From the NCBI RefSeq assembly GCF_022483985.1, contig NZ_JAKVME010000002.1, positions 434,001-498,000 of the forward strand: 64,000 bases of DNA. Reading direction: 5' to 3'. Position numbers and translations under genes: made by a program. This document shows positions 1-6,740 of this stretch, one piece after another. The stretch is from Acetobacter sp. (lineage in GTDB: Bacteria; Pseudomonadota; Alphaproteobacteria; Acetobacterales; Acetobacteraceae). Position 1 is the first letter of the stretch. Each line of letters starts with the position of its first letter. Below the pieces are notes generated by a model. The model ran no database searches, was not told where the DNA came from, and was given only the letters and a program-made list of their open reading frames with translations.

Positions 1-670
1 CACCGGATGTGCCGGGATAGGAGAACAGTGCGCCGAACACGTTGGACGCATCCAGATCACGCTCGGGACTGCCAACGACAATCTCGAAACCGAACGGTTC
101 CGCACGGGTCCGCAGAACAGTCAGTGTCTGAGGATGCGTGTCGGCATCGACAAAGAAGATGTTCGACCTGCTCTTCGCCACACGTTTGGCCAGCGCCATG
201 GCTTCCGCCGCCGCCGTCGCTTCATCCAGCAGAGAGGCGTTTGCGATATCGAGACCGGTCAGTTCCGTCACCAGTGTCTGGAAGTTCAGCAGCGCTTCAA
301 GACGACCCTGACTGATTTCCGGCTGATAGGGTGTATAGGCTGTGTACCACGCAGGATTTTCCAGAATGTTGCGCTGGATCACTCCGGGTAGAACCGTGCC
401 ATAATAGCCCTGACCGATCAGGGAAGTCATGACCCTGTTACGTCCGGCCATTTCGCGAAGACGCGCCAGCACCTCGACTTCCGACCAGCCGCGCCCGATC
501 CCCATCGGTTCTTTCGAACGGATGGAGGCTGGCACTGTCTCTTCACGCAGCGCTTCTTCGCTGGACGCGCCGACAGCCTCCAGCATGGCCGTGATCTCGG
601 CCTCACGTGGGCCGATATGACGGGAGGCAAAGGCGTCGGAAGGCGGCAGAAGGCTGGACCAGGATGGCAC
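1..670 (-). CDS. gcvP: Glycine dehydrogenase (decarboxylating), P-protein, N-terminal part
   Basis: P-protein of the glycine cleavage system decarboxylates glycine with PLP and passes the aminomethyl group to the lipoyl arm of GcvH. The gene runs off the left edge, so only about 223 N-terminal residues are visible. The reading frame gives the hallmark N-terminus [16 protein letters not shown] and later [11 protein letters not shown] and [14 protein letters not shown], as in full-length single-chain GcvP (not the split GcvPA/GcvPB form). The start is a GTG at 670, with GGGGA a few bases upstream; no ATG lies near the family N-terminus. It is the third gene of gcvT-gcvH-gcvP and lies 61 bases after gcvH, so it should be under the same glycine riboswitch. 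The PLP lysine lies outside the window. Confidence 0.93.
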   Translation of the reverse strand, partial: MPSWSSLLPPSDAFASRHIGPREAEITAMLEAVGASSEEALREETVPASIRSKEPMGIGRGWSEVEVLARLREMAGRNRVMTSLIGQGYYGTVLPGVIQRNILENPAWYTAYTPYQPEISQGRLEALLNFQTLVTELTGLDIANASLLDEATAAAEAMALAKRVAKSRSNIFFVDADTHPQTLTVLRTRAEPFGFEIVVGSPERDLDASNVFGALFSYPGTSG

Positions 671-731
671 GGATCGTCCCCGTATCAGAGAAAAGGTTTC
701 AGAATTGAGTCGCCGAAGAAGCGGCCGTGAA

Positions 732-1097
732 TCAGCCGATCAGCGCGGCGTAGGCTTCGGCGTCCAGAAGGTCCGCAAGCTGCGCCTTGTCTGTCAGCGT
801 CATCTTCAGCATCCAGCCGTTGCCTTCCGGATCGCTGCTGATCAGGTCAGGGTTGTTCGCAAGGTCAGGATTGCCCTCGATGACCACGCCATTGACCGGC
901 GCATAGACATCGGATGCGGCTTTGACGGATTCCACGACGGCGACAGAGTCACCCTGCTGCAGGTCATTGGCCGAGCTGTTCAGCTCGAAGAATACGATTT
1001 CACCCAGTTCACTGGCGGCATGTTTCGTGATGCCGACAACCGCGACATCGCCTTCAACGCGCAGCCATTCATGCTCTTTTGTAAAGTAAAGCGTCAT
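732..1097 (-). CDS. gcvH: Glycine cleavage system H protein
   Basis: A lipoyl carrier protein of 121 residues, the normal length. It shuttles the aminomethyl group from P-protein to T-protein and is reoxidised by the L-protein (dihydrolipoamide dehydrogenase). The lipoylated lysine is visible as K59 in VESVKAASD, and the N-terminal FTKEHEWL block is typical. It lies between gcvT and gcvP on the minus strand, 83 bases after gcvT, with no obvious terminator between them, so co-transcription is expected. Confidence 0.97.
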   Translation of the reverse strand: MTLYFTKEHEWLRVEGDVAVVGITKHAASELGEIVFFELNSSANDLQQGDSVAVVESVKAASDVYAPVNGVVIEGNPDLANNPDLISSDPEGNGWMLKMTLTDKAQLADLLDAEAYAALIG

Positions 1098-1180
1098 TCC
1101 ACTGTCTCCACTGTCTCCGGACGTTCAATGTCACGGAAAAGAAAACTCTTGTATCTGTCAGGAATGATCCTGATCCGGTT

Positions 1181-2314
1181 TCAGCGTTTGAAACCCGCCG
1201 GGACGAACGGCATCGCGGCGACCGTCACCGGAATGCGACGACCGCGCAGTTCAGCGAAAATCTTTGTGCCTGCCAGCGCAAAGGCCGTCTCGACATAGCC
1301 CATGGCGACAGGCGCCTGAAGCGTCGGGCCGAAAGCGCCGGACGTGACCACACCGATGGGAGAGCCGCCTTCGCCTTCCGCGAACAGTTCGGCGCCGTGT
1401 CTGACAGGAGCACGTCCTTCCGCCAGCAGTCCGACACGCCGACGGCTGACGCCCTGCTCAAGCTGCGCCAGAATCAGGTCGGCTCCGGGGAAGCCGCCTG
1501 CGCGTGCGCCACCGTTTCGGCGGGCTTTCTGGATCGCCCATTCCAGAGCGCCTTCCACGGGCGATGTCGTTTCATCAAGGTCCGAGCCGTAAAGGCAGAG
1601 ACCGCCTTCAAGGCGCAGACTGTCACGGGCGCCGAGGCCGATCGGTTTGACTTCAGGCTGCGCCAGCAGGGCTCTGGCAACCTGTTCTGTCCTGTCTGAG
1701 GGAACGCTGATCTCGAAGCCGTCCTCGCCCGTGTAACCGGAGCGGGTGACGATTGCCTCAATGCCGTCCAGAGTGACGGTTTTCGCATCCATGAACGTCA
1801 TGGTCGAAACATCCGGTGCAAGCCGCGCGAGGGCTTTTTCGGCTTTTGGTCCCTGTAGCGCCAGAAGAGCGCGGTCTCCCAGTGGCTCCACCGTGCAGTC
1901 CGTGGAGAGTTCGCGCTGCATCAGGGCGATGTCCTGCGCCTTGCAGGCTGCGTTGACGACAACAAGAAACCACGTTTCCATGTTGACGATCATCAGGTCG
2001 TCAAGGATTCCGCCAGCGTCGTTTGTCAGAAAACCATAGCGCTGGCGTCCGGGCTTCAGTCCCAGAACATCGACGGGCACGACCCGTTCCAGTGCAAGCG
2101 CCACGCGCTTCATGTCGCCGTCGAATGGGCGCAGCGCGACCTGTCCCATGTGAGAGACATCGAACAGACCGGCGTGAGAGCGGGTGTGCTGGTGCTCGGC
2201 CATGATGCCGTCGGCGTACTGCAACGGCATAGCGTAACCTGCGAAGGGCACCATTCTGGCGCCGCACTCTCCATGCAGGGAGAAGAGGGGGGTGTGAAGA
2301 AGCGTTTCGTTCAT
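1181..2314 (-). CDS. gcvT: Glycine cleavage system T protein (aminomethyltransferase)
   Basis: Transfers the methylene group from aminomethyl-GcvH to tetrahydrofolate, releasing ammonia. The chain has 377 residues with the chosen start MNETLLHTPL, which matches where family members begin; VPFAGYAMPLQY and LFDVSHMGQV are the expected N-terminal folate-binding motifs. An in-frame GTG at 2374 would add 20 residues unlike the family, so I prefer the ATG at 2314. That ATG has no clear Shine-Dalgarno sequence of its own. It overlaps (ATGA) the stop of a 15-codon ORF that does have one, which suggests translational coupling. First gene of gcvT-gcvH-gcvP, downstream of a tandem glycine riboswitch. 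Confidence 0.96.
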   Translation of the reverse strand: MNETLLHTPLFSLHGECGARMVPFAGYAMPLQYADGIMAEHQHTRSHAGLFDVSHMGQVALRPFDGDMKRVALALERVVPVDVLGLKPGRQRYGFLTNDAGGILDDLMIVNMETWFLVVVNAACKAQDIALMQRELSTDCTVEPLGDRALLALQGPKAEKALARLAPDVSTMTFMDAKTVTLDGIEAIVTRSGYTGEDGFEISVPSDRTEQVARALLAQPEVKPIGLGARDSLRLEGGLCLYGSDLDETTSPVEGALEWAIQKARRNGGARAGGFPGADLILAQLEQGVSRRRVGLLAEGRAPVRHGAELFAEGEGGSPIGVVTSGAFGPTLQAPVAMGYVETAFALAGTKIFAELRGRRIPVTVAAMPFVPAGFKR

Positions 2315-2358
2315 GAAACAACTCGGGTAACAGGGAGGGAAACGGTTGGATATGACAT
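2311..2358 (-). CDS. Possible 15-codon leader ORF coupled to gcvT
   Basis: Between the glycine riboswitch and gcvT, a short ORF begins ATG (2358-2356), eight bases after a GGAGAG ribosome-binding sequence. It encodes MSYPTVSLPVTRVVS and ends in TGA at 2313-2311, overlapping the gcvT ATG as ATGA. gcvT lacks its own ribosome-binding site, so re-initiation from this ORF would explain gcvT translation. The peptide has no glycine codon, so simple glycine attenuation by stalling is not suggested. The alternative is that an in-frame gcvT start at GTG 2374 uses this region as coding sequence. Seen only as sequence; translation is not shown. Confidence 0.35.
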   Translation of the reverse strand: MSYPTVSLPVTRVVS

Positions 2359-2398
2359 TAAGAACGCTCTCCACTTCCGGATCGACCGGTTCAGTCCA

Positions 2399-2556
2399 GC
2401 GCCCCTTCTGTCCGTTTGCCTGAGATCGCTATCCCGTCGGCGGGCGCTCGCAGCGCCACTCTCCAGAATGTCCAGTCACAGGGTCCTTTTGCCTGAGAGT
2501 TTCCAGGGCGGTTGCTCCTTCGGCGCCGGTTCGGAACCGGTCTCTCCCTCTGTGAC
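2399..2556 (-). promoter_or_regulatory. Tandem glycine riboswitch
   Basis: Read on the minus strand, two consecutive glycine aptamers are visible. The first carries GGGAGAG, GCCGAAGGAGCAA and the conserved CTCTCAGGCAAAAGGACC, closed by a GTCACAG/CTGTGAC P1 helix (2550-2556 with 2475-2481). The second, after a very short linker, carries TGGAGAG, GCCGACGGG and ATCTCAGGCAAACGGACAGA. This tandem arrangement upstream of gcv genes is a well-known glycine-responsive switch that turns the cleavage system on when glycine is abundant. The expression platform must lie in the 84 bases between it and gcvT. I see no clear intrinsic terminator there, so control of translation is more likely. Confidence 0.93.
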
Positions 2557-2606
2557 GTCTGACCCTCTCGCATTCCGGCCTGTCGCTGTCAAACAAATCC
2601 TGACGG

Positions 2607-2905
2607 TTGGGCGATAGTTCCGGAAGGAAGGAGGCGGTTGTGCGTCTATTACGGATTATGCCTGGCTGGCTGCGGATGAAGGGTTACGTTATCCTCCGGA
2701 GACAGACCAATGAGCGGGATGCGCCGGGAATATCTTCCTCGATTTTTCAAAATATTCTGGCCGGTTATGTGCTGCCTTCAAAGTGTCACGAAAATAAAAG
2801 CAGAATTTTCTTGCGTGTAAGGAATAAACACCCTATCCACCGCGCTTCTTGGCCCAAGGGGGCAATTTCTGCCCAACAGGCTGTCTACTGGTTTTGGGGT
2901 ACGTC
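2607..2905. other. Intergenic region between gcv and speD
   Basis: About 300 bases separate the divergent gcv leader and speD. On the minus side TTGACA (near 2590-2585) precedes the riboswitch and could be a -35 element, but no good -10 follows at 17 bases. On the plus side TTGCGT (about 2811) followed after 17 bases by TATCCA is a weak promoter candidate for speD. A small hairpin GGGCA-ATTTC-TGCCC lies just upstream of speD. I see no convincing gene here. Confidence 0.4.
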
Positions 2906-3370
2906 ATGAACGCACTTGCTCAACTGGGGATGGTCTCGGAACTCCCGAGCAATAACCAGACTGTCGCTAACGCTGAGTCCTGTGAGGATGAGCGCAAGGA
3001 TTATTTCGTCGAACGCGACGGCGAAAAATTTGCAGGTACGCACCTGCTTGTGGATTTGTGGGAGGCTACGAACCTCGACGATCCGGAAAAGATTGACGCC
3101 ACGCTGTGCGAGGCGGCTGTCACGGCGGGAGCTACAATCCTGCACAGCCATTTCCATCACTTTTCGCCGAATGGCGGCGTGTCGGGCGTGGTGGTGCTGG
3201 CGGAGAGTCATATCTCCATCCATACGTGGCCGGAACGCAATTTTGCGGCTGTGGACATTTTCATGTGTGGCGCATGCGACCCGCATCTGTCCATTCCGGT
3301 GATGCAGCGGCTGTTTCAGGCCGGGCGTGTCATGGTTGACGAGCAGCGTCGCGGCCGCGTTTCGGTCTGA
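2906..3370 (+). CDS. speD: S-adenosylmethionine decarboxylase proenzyme
   Basis: Makes decarboxylated SAM, the aminopropyl donor for spermidine. The 154-residue chain is a class 1 prokaryotic proenzyme that self-cleaves to generate a pyruvoyl group. The cleavage site is E100-S101 in LAESHISIHTWPE, and the processing and catalytic residues H106 and C121 keep the family spacing (+5 and +20 from the serine). The N-terminus is about 35 residues longer than compact bacterial SpeH proteins. The start ATG at 2906 has GGGG seven to ten bases upstream. It lies 105 bases before speE in the same direction, consistent with a spermidine operon. Confidence 0.95.
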   Translation: MNALAQLGMVSELPSNNQTVANAESCEDERKDYFVERDGEKFAGTHLLVDLWEATNLDDPEKIDATLCEAAVTAGATILHSHFHHFSPNGGVSGVVVLAESHISIHTWPERNFAAVDIFMCGACDPHLSIPVMQRLFQAGRVMVDEQRRGRVSV

Positions 3371-3415
3371 CCGCTTTCCCGCAATACATCATGGTTTCAG
3401 CTTTAGGTGGTGCGC

Positions 3416-3438
3416 CGCTCAGGTCTTCGGCCTGAGCG
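3416..3438 (+). other. Hairpin between speD and speE
   Basis: A perfect 8-bp stem CGCTCAGG/CCTGAGCG with a TCTTCGG loop lies in the 105-base gap between speD and speE. No T-tract follows, so it is not a normal intrinsic terminator. It could stabilise the speD message or mark a processing point. Confidence 0.4.
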
Positions 3439-3475
3439 CGCGTGGCTGCGGCTGTCGTGAATCTATGGAGGCTGC

Positions 3476-4345
3476 ATGTCTGAGCAGTGGCTGAACGAAG
3501 GACTGTACGAGAGCTGGGGGCAGAGATTCCGGGTTCGTAAAGAGCTTGCCCGTGTCAAAAGTCCTTTTCAGGACATCGTCGTGTTCGAGAGCGATTCTCA
3601 TGGTCGCGTGCTCATGCTTGATGGCGTGGTGCAGATCACGGAAGCGGATGAGTTCGTTTATCAGGAAATGCTGACGCATGTCCCGCTGTTCACGCATCCC
3701 GATCCCCGTCGGGTGCTGATCATCGGCGCGGGCGATGGCGGCGTTCTGCGGCGTGTGCTTGAGCACCGGGCTGTGGAGAAGGCTGTCATGGTGGAGATCG
3801 ACGGCGCGGTTATCGAACTGTCGAAACAGCATCTGCCCGGAATTGCCGGCGACGCATGGAATGACGCCCGTGCGGAAGTCATCGTCGGAGACGGTATTGC
3901 CTATGTCGAGGCGGCGTCAGATGCGTCCTTCGATGTCATCATCGTCGACAGCACCGATCCAATCGGTGTGGGTGAAGTACTGTTCACCGATTCTTTCTAT
4001 GAGCATTGCGCCCGAATTCTTGGACCGAACGGCCTGATCGTGAATCAGTGCGGCGTGCCGTTCATGCAGGCGGATGAGCTGCATGAGACGAGTCTGCGCC
4101 GGGCGAAGTTCTTCCCGCAGGTGTCGGCCTATGTCGCGGCTGTTCCGACCTATGTGGGCGGGTTCATGACGCTGGGCATCGCCTCCAAGGGTAATGATCC
4201 GACACAGCAGGATGTCGGGACAGTAAAGGCGCGCGCTGAAAAGGCGGGTGTTCTGGGGACTACGCAGTATTGGACCCCGGAAATTCACGTGGGCTCCTTT
4301 AATCTTCCACCCTATATCGCGAAGCATCTTCCGTCCGGAAACTGA
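3476..4345 (+). CDS. speE: Polyamine aminopropyltransferase (spermidine synthase)
   Basis: Transfers the aminopropyl group from decarboxylated SAM to putrescine to form spermidine in the cytoplasm. The 289-residue chain has the N-terminal beta-domain, then the nucleotide-binding motif VLIIGAGDGGVLR around residue 80, VEIDGAVIELSK, and the catalytic aspartate block IIVDSTDPIG near residue 155. The start ATG follows GGAGG with a 4-base spacer. It lies downstream of speD, which makes its co-substrate, so the two form a functional pair. Confidence 0.97.
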   Translation: MSEQWLNEGLYESWGQRFRVRKELARVKSPFQDIVVFESDSHGRVLMLDGVVQITEADEFVYQEMLTHVPLFTHPDPRRVLIIGAGDGGVLRRVLEHRAVEKAVMVEIDGAVIELSKQHLPGIAGDAWNDARAEVIVGDGIAYVEAASDASFDVIIVDSTDPIGVGEVLFTDSFYEHCARILGPNGLIVNQCGVPFMQADELHETSLRRAKFFPQVSAYVAAVPTYVGGFMTLGIASKGNDPTQQDVGTVKARAEKAGVLGTTQYWTPEIHVGSFNLPPYIAKHLPSGN

Positions 4346-5124
4346 CGCTTTCGCGTGCGTGGTTCGGCAGGCTGCTCCTCTTCCCGGAGTGGCCTGTCTC
4401 GCGCATTCACATAATAAAATGTTGGGACGTCCTGTCCGTCGTGGTGTCGGGTTCACGCCTGTCAGCGCGACGAATCGTAACTTCTGCAAGGCAGGAGGTG
4501 GGGACGGCTGTCCGGTGCTCTTGGCGTTCTGAATGAATCGTTTCAGCAGGTTCCTGAAATCAGGGATGGGCATCGTTTCCTCTGAAAGATTGATGAAGAA
4601 AAACCTGAGATGGGCAGGCTGACCGCCTGTCAGATTCGATGGTTTCATGCCACGCTCTCTTGAATCTGGAGGGGCGAAACGGGTTGAAATCGGGACGGGC
4701 GTGGCACGAAGCGGCTGGCGAAGGTTTGGGGGATTTTGATTGTAAAAAGCCGGAGATTGAAAAGAAAATTGTTCCGGTGTGGATTTGATAGTGTATTTAA
4801 TGTATTTTAATTATGTTTTTTGAGAATTTAAATGTATATTTCTTTACAAGTAAAGGGATTTTACAGTAAATTTTAACTATTTTTACTTATTATGTTTAAT
4901 AATTTACTTTTTATTTTTGAATTTTTGTTCTGTTGTTCATGTTATTATATCTTTATGAATTTGATAAATAGTCGGCGTATCTTGTTTGTGACGCTTTTTT
5001 TTTGATCGGCCCGACTTTTTTTTGTTGCCTGCCTGTCTTTCTTTTAATACAAGGAGCATGGACAGAATACTGCCTACGTGAGTTGCTGCGACGGGTCATG
5101 TGGGTGCAACAAAGGAACTGACGT
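4346..5124. other. Long intergenic region with very AT-rich leader
   Basis: Nearly 780 bases without a convincing gene. The first half has normal GC content. From about 4735 to 5060 composition falls to roughly a quarter G+C, with long A/T tracts and two T-runs of 9 (4995-5003) and 8 (5016-5023). It leads into the beta-roll surface protein gene, so it probably holds that gene's promoter; candidate TATTAT-like -10 elements are abundant but cannot be singled out. Regions like this are often bound by H-NS-like silencers or mark acquired DNA, which is inference here. Confidence 0.5.
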
Positions 5125-6525
5125 ATGCCATTGATGACCGTTCAGGGTGCATCTGCCGGGGCGCATGTAGTCGTCACCGTTGATGGGGCTCTCACAGACC
5201 AGCTCGCTAGCCTGGTTACAGATTTCAGCAACACACTTGCCGGAGAGATTGGCGCGGTTGAGGGTATCAACCTTGTTCCGGGATCCACTCCGTTCAGCGC
5301 AAACGGCGTTGGCTACGGCGTCGCTACCGTGGCTGGTTCCTACTCCGTAACGGGCAGCGTCGGCGCGATCGTTTTCGGCGGCGCAATCGGATCGGGCATT
5401 CCGAGCGTTCACACGCAGATTGACGCGACGGGTGTAACCTCCAGCTTCGTCAGCGTCGAAGGCGGCACGACCGGCGGCGTCCAGTTTCAGGCTGGCAGCT
5501 CGGCAGGTCTCTTTATCGCAGGCACGGGCAACAACGCCTTTACCGGTGACCAGCTTTCCAACGCTGGCAACTGGATGGTGCTGACCGGCTCCGGTAACGA
5601 CACGGTTGTCGCCGGTGCGGGCCAGAACACGATCAATGCGGGTACGGGCGATAACTTCGTCAACGTCAGCAATGGCACCAACACGGTTTATTCCTATGGC
5701 AACGACACCATTTATGGTGGTGCCAATGCCAACAATCAGACTGTCTCGCTTTATGGCGGCAGCTCTTTCGTGACCGTCGGCGAAAACTCCTACATCGAGA
5801 ATGTTGCTGGCGCAGGAAGCAACAACGCGATCACGGTCGGCGGTGGTTCCACTGTTGTCGGTGGCACCGACGACACGATCTCCCTGAACGGTGGTGTTTC
5901 CACGGTCCTTACGGGCGTGGGTGACACGATTTCCGCCAGCGGAGATGCCTGGATTCAGTATGCGGTCAACGCGAACGTCAGTGTCGCTGGTTCCCTGACC
6001 TTCGTCGGCGGCTATGGCACGAGCACCATCACGGCTGGTCAGAGCACGATCTACGGCGCTGACTCGATGAACATCATCCTGAATGCTACCCAGCCGGGCT
6101 CGGGCAAGACCATCTTCTCCGGCGGTTCGGGTAACGAGACGCTCAATGCTTCCGGTTCGACCTACGGTGTGGCTGCTTACGGCAATAATGCCGGCACGAC
6201 AGGCACGCAGGTGTTCATCGGCGGAACAGGTTCCGACACGCTCGTCGCCGGTGTGGGCGATGCGACGATGACGGGTGGTTCGGGTGCGGCCAACACCTTT
6301 GCATTCCGTGACGGTGTTGCTGGCGGTAACTATGTTATCACCGACTTCAACTCCGCTATCGGTAACACGGTCGGCCTGCTTAACTACTCCGAGAGTGAAC
6401 TGCAGACCGCGCTGGCCAATCAGGTCAGCTCGAACGGTTCCACCACGCTCAAGCTTGACGATGGCACCACAATTCTGTTCCAGAATGTTAGCAGCCTGAA
6501 TTCGGGCGATTTCCAGGTTTGGTAA
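5125..6525 (+). CDS. Secreted RTX-like beta-roll surface protein, probable type I secretion substrate
   Basis: A 466-residue protein rich in Gly, Thr, Ser, Asn and Val, with no cysteine and no N-terminal Sec signal. From about residue 150 it contains degenerate glycine/aspartate repeats of the calcium-binding RTX type, for example TGSGNDTVVAGAG and GGTGSDTLVAG. The last 75 residues (FAFRDGVAGGNYVITDF, then LQNV-like and GDFQVW at the end) match the C-terminal beta-roll/secretion module of type I secretion substrates. A surface adhesin or S-layer-like coat is plausible; no enzyme domain is recognised. The start ATG has AAAGGAA upstream. It is preceded by an AT-rich leader and followed by a strong terminator, so it is probably monocistronic. 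No type I transporter genes are in the window. Confidence 0.8.
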   Translation: MPLMTVQGASAGAHVVVTVDGALTDQLASLVTDFSNTLAGEIGAVEGINLVPGSTPFSANGVGYGVATVAGSYSVTGSVGAIVFGGAIGSGIPSVHTQIDATGVTSSFVSVEGGTTGGVQFQAGSSAGLFIAGTGNNAFTGDQLSNAGNWMVLTGSGNDTVVAGAGQNTINAGTGDNFVNVSNGTNTVYSYGNDTIYGGANANNQTVSLYGGSSFVTVGENSYIENVAGAGSNNAITVGGGSTVVGGTDDTISLNGGVSTVLTGVGDTISASGDAWIQYAVNANVSVAGSLTFVGGYGTSTITAGQSTIYGADSMNIILNATQPGSGKTIFSGGSGNETLNASGSTYGVAAYGNNAGTTGTQVFIGGTGSDTLVAGVGDATMTGGSGAANTFAFRDGVAGGNYVITDFNSAIGNTVGLLNYSESELQTALANQVSSNGSTTLKLDDGTTILFQNVSSLNSGDFQVW

Positions 6526-6548
6526 TTTCCGGATTTTGAGTAGAGAAG

Positions 6549-6577
6549 CCGGACCTGAAAAGGTCCGGTTTTTTTTT
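6549..6577 (+). terminator. Intrinsic terminator of the beta-roll protein gene
   Basis: Perfect 8-bp stem CCGGACCT/AGGTCCGG with a GAAA loop, followed by nine T residues, 23 bases after the stop codon. Confidence 0.93.
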
Positions 6578-6740
6578 GTTCTCTCGATACGCTGAATATT
6601 TCTGACGCAGGGTGTCTGCGTCTCCTGAAACGATACGGTCCTTTTGAGAATGGACATGATGGGTTGGATGCGAGAAACGATATAAAATGTTAAAACACAG
6701 TGACTGTTTGATTTTCGTATGAGAAAGCGGCCGGATTATC

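Noticed and set aside
2607..2909. 102-codon frame ending in ATGA at the speD start
   Set aside because: The overlap is suggestive, but the TTG start has no ribosome site and the sequence is not protein-like. Left as intergenic.
3917..4648. 243-codon frame on the minus strand past speE
   Set aside because: Mostly the complement of speE with a poor tail; no family match.
5074..6657. 527-codon open frame on the minus strand opposite the beta-roll gene
   Set aside because: It mirrors the repeats and codon bias of the real gene, has no ribosome site, and would need to cover the terminator and leader. Shadow frame.
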